DNA of 64,000 bases from assembly GCA_963989245.1 (NCBI GenBank), contig CAXDII010000404.1:1-64000 (forward strand), given 5' to 3'. Source of the DNA: Nansenia antarctica. Taxonomy: Eukaryota > Chordata > Actinopteri > Argentiniformes > Microstomatidae. The position numbers and the translations under genes were made by a program. Positions 19,282-29,816 of this stretch are shown one piece after another (the first letter of the stretch is position 1; every line of letters begins with the position of its first letter). Under the pieces are notes generated by a model that was not told where the DNA came from, made no database searches, and was given only the letters and a program-made list of their open reading frames with translations.

Positions 19282-21963
19282 CTAATCCTCTATATTAAAA
19301 CCTAACATCCCTGATCCCGTAATAGTCACCAAAGTGCTATTATTGACAAAGTGTTTACAAAAATCTGCTTTCCCCAGTGTGTGCACTAACCTAACATCCT
19401 TTTTAAATAGTGACACAAACAAATCCCACACCCTGGTAACTTTCCCCTCATAATGTGCTACATTCCTCCTACATACAATTGCATACCTTACGTGACTCAA
19501 CAAAAAATTAACCAAATCTACGTTCACTTCTTTCTTTTTTCCCACCACCCCAAACAATAACAATTCCTTCCATTCAATCTCATTCATGACGGTAACCCCA
19601 CAGTGTACACTTAACAACCCCTTTACTTTCACAAATAAGACAGACAAACTTGGACATTCAACAAAAAAGTGGTCAAAATGTTCATCCCTCCCTTTACATA
19701 CATCACATACCCTACCTACATTCCTATCCATTTGGTGCAATACGACATTTGTGTAAACCCTATTGTGCCTAATCTTAAAATCATTGTGCTCACATTCTAC
19801 GCTATTATATTTCACACCCAAATTTGCCCATACCTTTCCCACATCAAAACCTTCAAAAACCCTTTCCGACACCTTCTCTGACGCTGGCCTCACCAACCCA
19901 TCACCCAGTAAATCCATGTATATCCCTTTTGTTTTCACATCCTCAAAGTTGACCTCTAAACCTTTCCTTTCTACCCTTAATTCTACCATCGTTTTTTCCT
20001 CACCTGCCTCTCCCTGTCCTAACATTAAAGTTTTCCATTCCCTACTTATACTGTCCCTAATTCTATTATACACTCCTGCAATCCCACCTATTCTTATATC
20101 CCTATTCACTGCCCTTATTCCCTGCACTATCTCCTGCTCTGTTTTGAAATTGTTCTCTGACACTAAATGTTTTACCTGTCTAAACCCTGCCTGTTCAAAG
20201 TGCTTACTAACTATCATCTTGCTATTATACTTTATCTTCGGGTTAAAAAAGATGGGCTGATTTAAAACCTCATCTTTCCCTACACACTTGTACCTTACCT
20301 GCTCTAAATATTTCCCCCATGCCTCAAACACCTCTCTATAAAACAGTGACATTCCCTCATACCGTGGTTTATTAAAAACCATTAAAAGACCATTCACACC
20401 ACACCCCCCATACCTGTGCAAATAATCCTCAGAGAAACCCATCCAACAATATTCATCCCTACCATACTAAAACGTTTTCACAATTTTGACCCTAAGTGCC
20501 CTTTTCTTCACCTCTATATCTATCAATTTTAACCCCCCATTCTTATAACTATTTATTAACACCATGTGCCTAATTAGTGCCTGCTTGCTATCCCACAAAA
20601 AACGATTTATCACCCCATTCAATTCTTTCGTGACCCACAAAGGTAAATCTAGTGCACTTAAAACATGGTTCACCTTTGATAGGATCAGGCAGTTTATTAC
20701 CGTCACCTTCCCCCTTAGTTTCAGTTTTCTCCTTCTCCATGAATTCAGTGTTTGTTTCACCCTGTTCAAAATCCCTGTCCATGTTACATCCCTTACTTCT
20801 TTTTCATTCACACCCACATTCACTCCTAGCACTTTTATCATTCCTTTTGCCACTTTCAAAGGTAAATCGCATTCACTCATGTCTACACTCCCTACACACA
20901 GTATTTCTGACTTCTCTACATTCATTTTGGCCCCTGATGCTTTCCCATATACTTCTAATAACTTGACTACTCTCTTCACACTATCTACGTCCCTAACTGT
21001 TATGTTTGTGTCGTCTGCATACTGATGTATTAAACTCCTCCCACCCCCTGGAATATGTATACCCTGAATGTGTCTGTCTGATTTTAACATCGTCGCCAGT
21101 GGCTCTGCTATAATGCTATACAGCAGACTGGACAACGGACAACCCTGCCTAACTGATCTTTCTAAACTAAAACTATCTGTCAAAACTCCACTACACTTTA
21201 CCCTACTCTTTGCACAACTATACAGTAACCTAATCCACTGAACTATCCTCTCCCCAAAACCAAACTTCTCTAACGTCCTAAACATAAACTCATGCTCTAC
21301 TCTATCAAAAGCTTTATTGAAATCTACACTCAACACTATCCCTCCCTCTTCCTTCATGTGTTTCACTGTATCCCTGACTGACCCTATTGTATCCGCTATA
21401 TCTCTCCCTGGTATGCTATACGCCTGAGTCGATGACACTATGGACCCTACTACTGACTTAATCCTATTGGCTAAAATCTTCGCTAACACTTTGTAATCTG
21501 TATTCAATAAACTAATCCCTCTGTAATTCCCTAACTGTAACTTACTACCCTTCTTGTATAATAAAGTAATTAACCCTGTTGCCATCGACTCACTAACCTT
21601 CTCTACCCTTTCCATTTCCTTATAAACCCTCAACAAAATCTTACTAAGCACTGCACTAAAACACTTGTAGAATTCACCTGGTAAGCCATCAGAGCCCGGG
21701 CTTTTGCCATTATTTGAGCTCTGAATGGCTAAGGTGACCTCCCCCTCTGATAAATCCCTATCACACCCTTCCCTGTCACTATCCGCTAACCTATGCTCAA
21801 CTGTCCCCCAAACTTCTCCTACACTGTCATTGTCTACACTACCTTTTTTGAATAAATTCTCATAATACTCCTGCACTGTCTCCAAAACCCAAGATCGCTG
21901 TACCCCGTGAATTTGTGTTGTATATCCCCTATTTCCTTTTCTATCCCCTGTGACACTAAACAT
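19282..21963 (-). pseudogene. LINE ORF2: reverse transcriptase and C-terminal domain
   Basis: One reading frame of 894 codons is interrupted by a single TAG near 20,466 (after KIVKTF). RT landmarks in order: YRGISLLNTDYKVLAKIL, motif A FNKAFDRVEHEF, motif B QGCPLSSLLYSI, motif C YADDTN. Downstream is FYREVFEAWGKYLEQV and the zinc-binding CDVCKGRDEHFDHFFVEC typical of L1/Tx1-type ORF2. In an active element it would copy the LINE RNA at the nicked target. The N-terminal side is fused by deletion to the endonuclease in another frame. The catalytic YADD is intact, so inactivation came from the stop and the deletion. Confidence 0.85.
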
Positions 21964-22598
21964 AAATCAATTCTACTCTGCTTCAAAACCCCACTAACTA
22001 CCTGTCTTCTCGAAAACTCTCTCTTACTTGTGTTCCTAACTCTCCACACATCTATTACATTTCTCTGCTCTATCATTTCTAATAACCCCCTCCTAGCTGA
22101 ATCTGTCTTAAAACTATCTACTCTATAAACATCCATCTTAGTGCAAAATACATTAAAGTCACCCACCAAAATACAATTCCCTGTGCAGTGCAAACCCAGT
22201 TCTACAAAAAAATCCCTCTTTTTAACCTCTCTATTTGGTGCATACACATTGATTAATCTAAACATAACATTATTTATATTAAATTCTATCCCTATTACTC
22301 TACCCTTCCCGTCATTCAAAACCTCTCTTACATTCTCTACCCTATTCTCTTTAATTAATATTGCTACCCCACATGATTTGTTTGTCCCATTATTTGCAAA
22401 CAGCATACCCCTCCATTTCCCCTTGATTTCTGTCATTTTGGTGTCTGTCCACTTTGTCTCCTGCAGTATCAGAAAATCAGATGTGAAAGTCACCAGCACC
22501 TCCTCCAGCTTCTCCATATTGTTGAGCCCATTGATGTTTATGGAGGAAAGCGTGACCATTGAAAACAAGTGTAGGAGGATAAACATGTTTACTACCAT
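21834..22598 (-). pseudogene. LINE ORF2: AP-like endonuclease domain, C-terminally truncated
   Basis: Starts near LSSININGLNN. Motifs are QETKW (catalytic Glu), INVYAPN, LVGDFNVF (Asp/Asn) and RIDLCLV. It reaches GYSD but the following catalytic His is missing: the sequence jumps into the region preceding RT in a different frame (about 21,907-21,912). A deletion has therefore removed the end of the endonuclease and the usual linker. This is the domain that would give target specificity for 5S. Confidence 0.8.
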
Positions 22599-22605
22599 TT
22601 TAATT

Positions 22606-24016
22606 TTATTTCTTGTTTCCCTCCGCTTTCTGCTGCTTTGACTTGCGCTTTAGTTTCCCCTCTAACAGCGCCCTCTTCCTCCCTCCCACTATCGTCAACA
22701 GCTCAGACTCGTCTTGCTCCCCGCACCCATCGTCACTGACACTTGTTAACATCTTTTCAGATGTTTTCGGGGGGGGGCTTACGGATACGGCCCCTCGCCA
22801 TTCCGACTCGTTGTTCATGGGGGTTCCCTCCTTTGATTTGTTGCCTGCCTCTTGTGCTTCTGTCGGGCGCACGACTCTCGGGGGCAAAGGCTCTTGTTGG
22901 GAACCTCTCCCCCCGGTCGTCTGTGCGCTCCCTTGCAACTCCGATGCCTGGGTTACCCCCATAAAGCTGTCGAGGCTCGACCCCATGCCCCCCCCCCCCA
23001 CTCTCTCCTGTCAGTCCCGACCACCTCGTACTCTGAGTTTCTGACACAGTCTGAGCTGTCAACGATACTCCCTCCTCCATCCCCTCTTCCTCCTCTCCCT
23101 CGCTCTTCTCTTCCTCTTCTCCCTCTCCCTTCTCTCCCTCTCCCTTCTCTTCCTCTTCCCCCTTTCCCCCCTTCCCTTCTTCCTCCCTCTGTCTAAAAAC
23201 AGTGGATGGACTCGTCACTACTTCCTCTTCCTCCCTACACTTACATTGGGATTCCAGGTCCCCACACCCCCTGCACTTGTTTTCAAAAGTCGCGCATTCC
23301 CTCGCATAATGCCCGCTGAGCCCACACCTTCTGCACCTGAACTCGGGACATTCCCGTAGGATGTGCCCTGGCTGCAGACACATCCTACACACCTTCACCT
23401 GTCTGTCATGAATCACCCGAAAGAAATCAGACCCATTGTCCGTCTCGAACTTGGTCGAGTACGGCAGTGACTTAACAACATCATTGAATTTCACCTTAAC
23501 AAAACGTGTACCTTCGCAAATGCTGGTCCCCGGCCACATCCTCCTCTTTATCGGGGAGACCGCTTGCACCCCCCAGTCCGATAGTTTCCGTAAAATGTCC
23601 CCGTCTTTGGTGTAGACCGGCAGCCCGATGAAGGAAACGACCATCTCGTCCCCGCACAGCTCCCTCGCCATGACCCTCGTCTCCTTGATCTTGAAGCCGT
23701 CGAGCAGCCTCTCTTTCCCCTTCGGATGGCTCATCGTGACTTCGTATTTGTTTAATCTGATGTAGCGACAGCCCACGACGAGCCCGCACACCTCCTTCGT
23801 CGCCTGGAGCAGCGCCATCATCGTCACCTTCTCCTCGCCGACCAGCTCCACCGCCACCGTCAACTCCTTGCTGTAGGCCGGCTCCTCTCTCTCCTCTCTC
23901 CTCTCTCCCTCTCTCTCCTCTCTCTCCGCATTCGCCCTCGCTTCCGCCGCCTGCTTCTTCCTCGCTATTCTCTCTCTCTCCTCTCTCTCTCCATCTCTCC
24001 CTCTCTGTCTCTCCAT
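22606..24016 (-). pseudogene. LINE ORF1 with CCHC zinc knuckles
   Basis: The first 340 codons have a charged Arg/Glu-rich N-terminus, a central domain (VYTKDGDILRKLSDWGVQ) and zinc knuckles CRMCLQPGHILREC and CRRCGLSGHYAREC plus a third, partial one. Such proteins bind the LINE RNA. At the C-run 22,987-22,995 the frame shifts: the continuation SLDSFMGVTQASELQG to KSKQQKAEGNKK lies in another frame and ends eight bases before the endonuclease ORF. The shift in a homopolymer could be real or a base-call error. Confidence 0.75.
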
Positions 24017-24295
24017 CTCCTCTCTCTCTCTCTCCTTCTTTCGCCATGCCGGTGTCCGTTTTCTTAGTCGTGTCGTCTGTCGTTCCGAGTTCTTTTACCA
24101 TGTTTGAGCCGTCCGTGTACAAACAAAACGAAAAAACAAAAATATCCCCCCTAACAGCAAGCTGCTGGGGGAATAAACTCTTACACACTGACTCTCCTTT
24201 CACTCACACAAACTACGCAAATATTCAAACACCAAACTCTCATGCACACAATAATTTTCAAAACGCTCCCGCTGCTATCCCGCTCTACGACAGGT

Positions 24296-24322
24296 CGTAT
24301 TCAGGCTAGTATGGCCGTGAGC
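24296..24322 (-). pseudogene. 5S rRNA, 5' first 27 nt
   Basis: On the minus strand GCTCACGGCCATACTAGCCT then GAATACG corresponds to the start of 5S rRNA, with about four changes. It joins logically to 18,700 once the LINE is removed. Confidence 0.8.
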
Positions 24323-24446
24323 AACAGGACCATGACCCTAAGCATCCATATGCCTGTGCCTGGAGCACTCTTGTTCATGGAACTTTATTATATAAGCACT
24401 CTATTTGTGGGTAGACTATGCACAAGGTGTCCTGGATGAAGGGAGA

Positions 24447-24584
24447 AGTTAAAATCGCTCTGAGAGCGCCGGAGCGCACACTGGGTGCAACGTCATAAAG
24501 GGACCAGGTAATTTGATTGGACAAGAGGCATTCCATGAGTGCTGATCATATTTCCAGGGCGAATTTACGAACGCAGCTAGCGAA
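24447..24584. mobile_element. About 140-bp palindromic MITE (copy 1)
   Basis: Homologous in inverse orientation to 56,941-57,082. Shared core GAGCGCCGGAGCGCACACTG and GGTGCAACGTCA, ending GAACGCAGC. One terminus is decayed here. Confidence 0.7.
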
Positions 24585-25119
24585 CAGAAGGCGCAAAAAA
24601 TCGTCAGATCAGATATATAAACGTGTTATTTTGGTAAACTGGACACATTTTGGGAATATATGTGGTTACTTTCTCGCCTGAAAACATATTAAAACTTCAT
24701 AAAATGACATGTTAACACTTGTAAAGCCAAAATTACATATTTTAGCTAATGGAGGTTTAAAATGGAGGTTTAAATTCGCCGCTCCCGGCGGATGCATAAT
24801 GGTCGGCTGGTTTTCGGATACTACTATACTACAGTATTATTATGAATTTAGTAGGTAGTATGCAGTATATACTCATTGAGTATGCTAGTACGCTATTCCG
24901 AACACAGCCAATGTTTATCGGAGGAGAGAGGATGTGATGTCACCATGCCCTGAGCACTTCCTGTGCCCCCCTGAGACCACGCCCACCACTTCCTTATCAT
25001 CTGTTGATGTTACCTCGATGGCGTTACCATGGAGATGTAATCTGTCAGAATATATCGACATTTATCCTCAAACTGACTCTAATCAAAGTATGGTTGTGTT
25101 TTGATGTTTTCTGTTTCTA

Positions 25120-25621
25120 AATTTGGGCTGGGGTAGGTCGGAAGGACTTAGAGAGGTTGAAGATGCTTTTGACACTCGTTTCTAGGTGATGGGGATTAGT
25201 ACCGCTCTCCCGCTGGTCTGCGCTAGAGAGGGTCACTAGTTTAAAGACTTCTGCCAGAGAGTCCAAATGTTAGTTCCTGTAAGGGGTGTCCATACTGTCC
25301 AATGAATCAGATCTTGGTAGGTGTGAAAGTCCTGTGGGGGGATTTGGGGGATGTGGCTAAGTTTCTCAATGGAGTTGTTTAGGTTGTTGAGTCTGGTTTT
25401 ATGGTTATGAGGTAAATGGACAGAGTAGTTAATTTTAGGGACTAGGATTGTTTCCATTACTTAATTAGCAAATAAAGTAAATTAAACTATTAGAAAGTAA
25501 GCTTTACTTACCTATTATTGTGAATATTTTTTTTTAAAGGTTGAAAAAGGCCAGGAAAATATGTTTTTAATTGATTTTTGTGGACAGAAATGTCTAAGCT
25601 AATTCTTGTGGGAAGGTCTGG
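25120..25621 (-). repeat. Pseudo-LTR (downstream copy)
   Basis: Runs from AAATTTGGGCTGGGGTAGG to GGGAAGGTCTGGAA, the same as 27,015-27,510. It contains a 73-codon frame METILVPK... also present in the upstream copy. Confidence 0.85.
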
Positions 25622-27162
25622 AATCTGTGGAATCTAAGTAATTGGGACTTTACTAGGCCTCTGAAGGTGTGGGGAGGATGGAAACTAGTTCGGTGGAGGA
25701 GGGAATGGGTATCAGTGTCCTTAAAAAACACTTTAATATCCAGTTTACCTGTTAGGGGGAAATTATTTCCTTTGAAGGTTGTGGTGTCTAGGAAATCAAT
25801 GGAGTTAAAATCAAGGCTATGTTTGAGGGTAATGGATTTGTGGTGGGAATTTAGTATATTAGCGAATTCCTTGAATTCTTCCCTGGAGTAAGGCCAAATG
25901 CCCCAGATGTCGTCTAAGTACCGGAGGTAGTAAGATGGTTTGAGGGGGCAGAGGGGGAGGATGGTCCTTTCCCATTCTGCCATATAGATGTCTGCCAGGG
26001 CTGGGGCAAATTTTTTGCCCATGGCTACTCCCTTGATCTGCAAGTAGGTTTGGCCATTGAAGTTGAAATCATTTTTGGTAAGTGCTATTTCCAGGAGTCT
26101 CATAATTTGAAAGTCCGGTCGACCCACTACCGGATTCTCCAATAGGCATTTGCGGACTGCCGCTAACCCTGGTGCAGTTTCGATGTTAGTATATAGGCTG
26201 TCTACGTCCATTGAAAAGAGTAGGTCATTGGGGCCCAACTGGGCTGATTTAACTTTGGCTATGAAGTCGTAAGTGTCTTTAACATAGCTAGAGTGAAGAG
26301 TAGCTAGGGGGTTAAGGAAATGATCAATATATTCTGAAATACCATAGGTCTCGCTGCCGCAGTCTGAGACTATGGGTCTGCCCGCTGGTATCTCAAGGGG
26401 CTTAGGCCACGAGGAAGGGGGTTTATGGATTTTAGGGAGGAGGTAAAAGCATCTGGCTTGTGGATCTACCTCACCGGCCAGGTAGCGTATTTGTTTGTCA
26501 TTAATGTGGCCTGTGCCGTGTAATTCTGACAGTATGTCAAAGATTTCTAAGGCAGTGTTGGGGAAGATAGGTGCCGCTAGTTTTGTGTAATATTGTGGTA
26601 AATTTAATTGTCTTTCGGCTTCAGTGATGTATTGGTCTCTGTCCAAAACGACGACCACTGAGCCTTTATCTGCCGGTTTGATGATTATGTGTGGGTCATT
26701 TTGGAGTAATTTGAGGGCTGAGACTTCTTCTGGTAGTAGGTTGGGGGTTTCCCGGAGAAGGGGCATGGAGGAGATGGCTTCGTCATCCGCTTGCCTCAGA
26801 CAGGATAGTAAATGGGGGAGTTGGGTGTAGGAAGGTTCCCAGGTGGATTTGGGTAGGAACCGGGGGATCTCTACTGTGTTTTCGGGGTCTTTATCAAAGA
26901 AGGCTATTAATTCTAGACGCCTGTGGTAGGAGAGAGCCTCCGTTTGTAATCGCGTGCGAGACCTCTTGGTTACGTCGAGGGTGGGGATAAAGGAGAGGCC
27001 CCTTTTGAGTAGGGAAATTTGGGCTGGGGTAGGTCGGAAGGACTTAGAGAGGTTGAAGATGCTTTTGACACTCGTTTCTAGGTGATGGGGATTAGTACCG
27101 CTCTCCCGCTGGTCTGCGCTAGAGAGGGTCACTAGTTTAAAGACTTCTGCCAGAGAGTCCAA
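25594..27162 (-). CDS. Penelope-like reverse transcriptase
   Basis: 522 codons, open throughout. Motifs: VVVLDRDQYI, LPKIHKPPSSWP, GRPIVSDCGSET, FSMDVDSLYTNI (motif A), QIKGVAMGKKFAPALADIYM (motif B region) and RYLDDIWGIW (motif C YLDD). This pattern is specific to Penelope-like RTs, relatives of telomerase. The frame begins in the upstream pseudo-LTR straight after a TAA, with a TTG rather than ATG. An upstream 70-codon ORF (27,132-27,344) in another frame probably is the true N-terminus, separated by a frameshift. The C-terminus ends at FPQELA inside the downstream pseudo-LTR, before any GIY-YIG motif. Confidence 0.85.
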   Translation of the reverse strand: MDSLAEVFKLVTLSSADQRESGTNPHHLETSVKSIFNLSKSFRPTPAQISLLKRGLSFIPTLDVTKRSRTRLQTEALSYHRRLELIAFFDKDPENTVEIPRFLPKSTWEPSYTQLPHLLSCLRQADDEAISSMPLLRETPNLLPEEVSALKLLQNDPHIIIKPADKGSVVVVLDRDQYITEAERQLNLPQYYTKLAAPIFPNTALEIFDILSELHGTGHINDKQIRYLAGEVDPQARCFYLLPKIHKPPSSWPKPLEIPAGRPIVSDCGSETYGISEYIDHFLNPLATLHSSYVKDTYDFIAKVKSAQLGPNDLLFSMDVDSLYTNIETAPGLAAVRKCLLENPVVGRPDFQIMRLLEIALTKNDFNFNGQTYLQIKGVAMGKKFAPALADIYMAEWERTILPLCPLKPSYYLRYLDDIWGIWPYSREEFKEFANILNSHHKSITLKHSLDFNSIDFLDTTTFKGNNFPLTGKLDIKVFFKDTDTHSLLHRTSFHPPHTFRGLVKSQLLRFHRFQTFPQELA

Positions 27163-27510
27163 ATGTTAGTTCCTGTAAGGGGTGTCCAATGAATCAGATC
27201 TTGGTAGGTGTGAAAGTCCTGTGGGGGGATTTGGGGGATGTGGCTAAGTTTCTCAATGGAGTTGTTTAGGTTGTTGAGTCTGGTTTTATGGTTATGAGGT
27301 AAATGGACAGAGTAGTTACTTTTAGGGACTAGGATTGTTTCCATTACTTAATTAGCAAATAAAGTAAATTAAACTATTAGAAAGTAAGCTTTACTTACCT
27401 ATTATTGTGAATATATTTTTTTCAAAGTTGAAAAAGGCCAGGAAAATATGTTTTTAATCGATTTTTGTGGACAGAAATGTCTAAGCTAATTCTTGTGGGA
27501 AGGTCTGGAA
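27015..27510 (-). repeat. Pseudo-LTR (upstream copy)
   Basis: Matches 25,120-25,621 and lacks the 9-bp internal duplication. It would contain the promoter of the element. Confidence 0.85.
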
Positions 27511-27599
27511 GAAAGGGATGCTGCATGGCCTCCAGAGAGACATGTGACAAATTCAAACACTGCTATTGGTTCCTTATGGCCCTGCCTCTTTTTCTAAGT

Positions 27600-27785
27600 A
27601 TTGCATCATAACTGGGGATGCATTGTGTGAATGTAAAAGGCCAATAATGGCTAGAGGCAACAAGGTGCCATAGATGGTTAAAGACAGTCACGAGCACATG
27701 TCTATGTGACCACAGCGCTTTGAGTTGCATTTCATGTACGAAAGGCGCTATATAAATAAAGCTTTACTTACTTTACTTACTTACA
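27600..27785 (+). mobile_element. SINE/L2-type 3' tail
   Basis: CAGCGCTTTGAGTTGCATTT followed by GGCGCTATATAAATAAAGC is the conserved tail shared by L2-type LINEs and tRNA-type SINEs in fish, ending in a short ACTT repeat. Confidence 0.6.
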
Positions 27786-28700
27786 CAGTCGTGACCACAT
27801 ACTGGCGCAAAGTGCTGCACGAGGCAAGAGACCAGCCTTAGCTAGCTAACTAACAACCACTTTGTACTTCATACATTAGCTAATAGAGTCATCGTTGCTT
27901 CTGTAGTCTACAGTTAAAATGCATTGCTTTAGATGTATTAATTACTAACTGGCTAATATTATTGAACATTTAAACATCGCGTTAGAACAGGCGGCCTGTC
28001 TAAACTAGCTCGCTAAAATCACAACTGGTGGCAACTGGACTTGAAACCATCTCATGTGGCTCAATTAAAAGCTTATATTCTTTAATTACTTTGACAGTGA
28101 TTATCTGGCAGCATGTAAGGTCATAAACATCGTGTAGCTAGCTCTATTTCCTCACAGAACGCCTTAGATGTACTTACATAGAAGTGACTTCTTTCAAATC
28201 TGATCAACTGTCTGCGATACGAATTGTATCAGGTCATTTGTAGGGCTTCTCACCCCTGAGTATCACTGCGCACGTCATACAATTCTCGTGTCATTCATTG
28301 GTTCACAGAATACTGAATTCTATAAATATGTTATTTATAGAATACACGGGCAGCATTTTCGACTCAAAGGAAGTAAAACAAATGTCTTACTATACACTGT
28401 ACACATACTCATTGTATAGTTATATAGTAGGCTATACAGTTGGGTAGGAGAGAGAACTACTTTTTGGTAGTATAACGGCGCAGTAATCACTACGACCACG
28501 GACATTTCGGGGAGAGCTCTACCTCCCCTTTTCGTAATCAAGTCACATGCGATTTGCTCCAATCTAAAATATGTCCACTAGTTGGTATAGTCCGGTTAAT
28601 ATGTGAAAAAATAGTTCACTTTTTCATAAAAGCACAAAACTTGGTACACTTGTACAGTTTGGGGTGCTGAACATTTTCAGACGTGGAGCCCTCGCAAAAA
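27786..28700. other. AT-rich intergenic DNA
   Basis: No gene, RNA or recognisable repeat that I can support. The short minus ORF 28,335-28,562 has no domain features. Confidence 0.5.
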
Positions 28701-28705
28701 CTCCT

Positions 28706-29030
28706 CCTAGTGGCCATGGCGGGCATTTTCCTTTCCGCCATAGCCCAATTGTGTATTTTGCTTCATATCTCCTGAACCAAACATGATAACACAGAACAAA
28801 TGATGTCTACCCCTATGTTTTGAAGGTCAATGATTAAAATGATACCCTACACAACATCATGAAGTGTTCAGGTGGCCATGGTGGGCATTTTCCTTTCCGC
28901 CATAGCCGAATAATGTATTTTGCTTCATATCTCCTGAACCAAACATGATAACTTAACACTGAACAAATGATGTCTACCCCCATGTTTTGAAGGTCAAGGA
29001 TTATAATGATACCATACACAACATCATAGT
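28706..29030. repeat. Two-copy tandem repeat (~158-bp period)
   Basis: GGGCATTTTCCTTTCCGCCA and the following TTTTGCTTCATATCTCCTGA, ACCAAACATGATAAC segment occur twice (about 28,720 and 28,878). A related style of sequence (ACTTGGTAC, GCCATGATGG) recurs at 43,030-43,120, so it is probably a dispersed fish repeat. Confidence 0.6.
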
Positions 29031-29581
29031 TGATAAGATGAATTACATACTGTATTAATTACTGTAATTGTCACTCAATATTTAATTTAATGTTTTCTTG
29101 TGCTACCCGAATTAAGAAATGAAAGTAATAATCAAATTATGTGGAATGTATTATTTTTTTTATCTTGTTATATGTATTAAGATGTACAGTAGCATTAAAC
29201 TAGAAGACATGTTTTGATGCTGCTTATGATTGCATTCCGTAGTCCCTCTCTGGTCCGTCTCATCAACATCATTTGTTTTGATGTAGCCAAGATCAATGGG
29301 AAATGCCTGTTTTTGTGGAAAAGCACATAACAGAGCTGAACATGGATTCTGGATGGACATACTGCATCTAATTTCCTCTGGATGTTCAAAGGGGAAAGTG
29401 AAATGTGTGGTTACTTCCCCAGAAATTGATGTTCTGAAGTCAATGTTGTGCTTGTATGAAAGATATGATTTGAATTCACTATGTTGGCTGATAAGGATAA
29501 TGGAAGGAAGTTTAGACAGTAAAACTACATATGTTACCTATGGTTGCCAGGCAATGCCCTCTTACTACTGAGTCAACTCTC

Positions 29582-29587
29582 TTTATT
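29582..29587 (-). promoter_or_regulatory. Polyadenylation signal of piwil1
   Basis: AATAAA on the minus strand, 230 bp after the piwil1 stop codon. The 3' untranslated region between contains a (GCAGG)-rich stretch at 29,690-29,775. Confidence 0.6.
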
Positions 29588-29816
29588 TGTGACAACCAGA
29601 CTAGTGCAGAACACAAGAGGCAGATGGAGAGTAAAACCCAAAGCTGGGTGTATTTATTGATTCCGGGGAATAGGGGCAGAGCTTCTATGAAGCAGGCAGA
29701 TCAGGAGGGTCAGCAAGCAGGGCAGGCAGGTAGAGAGGGCAGGCAGGGCAGGGCAGTGCAGGCAGAGAGGGCAGGCAAGTTCACTCCAAAGTGCTCTTCA
29801 GGTAGCTGCTCCCCTC

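Larger units (their letters stand above)
18701..24295 (-). mobile_element. 5S-targeting Tx1-clade-like LINE, degraded
   Basis: The minus-strand order is ORF1 with zinc knuckles, AP-endonuclease, reverse transcriptase, and a C-terminal Cys-His motif, then a roughly 550-bp AT-rich 3' region ending in (AAAT)n. It lies exactly between the two parts of a 5S rRNA sequence, with ATACG at both edges as a possible target duplication. Site-specific insertion into 5S genes is known for the Mutsu family of the Tx1 clade (recalled, not checked). Damage: a homopolymer frameshift in ORF1, a deletion between endonuclease and RT, and one nonsense codon. Confidence 0.8.
16480..24909. mobile_element. 8.4-kb interval bounded by matching inverted repeats
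   Basis: Left end GGCTGTGTTCGGAATAGC with about 40 bp of related AGCATACT-rich sequence; the right end is its inverse (GCTATTCCGAACACAGCC). Both are flanked by AAT (16477-16479, 24910-24912). This fits a single non-autonomous DNA transposon later inflated by a solo LTR and a 5S-LINE unit. Two independent copies of one family in opposite orientation are the alternative. Confidence 0.5.
25120..27510 (-). mobile_element. Penelope-like element with pseudo-LTRs
   Basis: A 0.5-kb direct repeat (25,120-25,621 and 27,015-27,510) flanks a Penelope-type RT, the pLTR-RT-pLTR layout produced by partial tandem dimers of Penelope-like elements. Copies differ by a 9-bp duplication (CATACTGTC) and a few substitutions. 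The GIY-YIG endonuclease domain expected after RT is absent. The downstream flank 27,511-27,600 is unremarkable. Confidence 0.85.

Noticed and set aside
20564..22641. Plus-strand ORFs opposite the LINE
   Set aside because: Ser/Thr/Leu-rich antisense shadows of the minus-strand RT and endonuclease.
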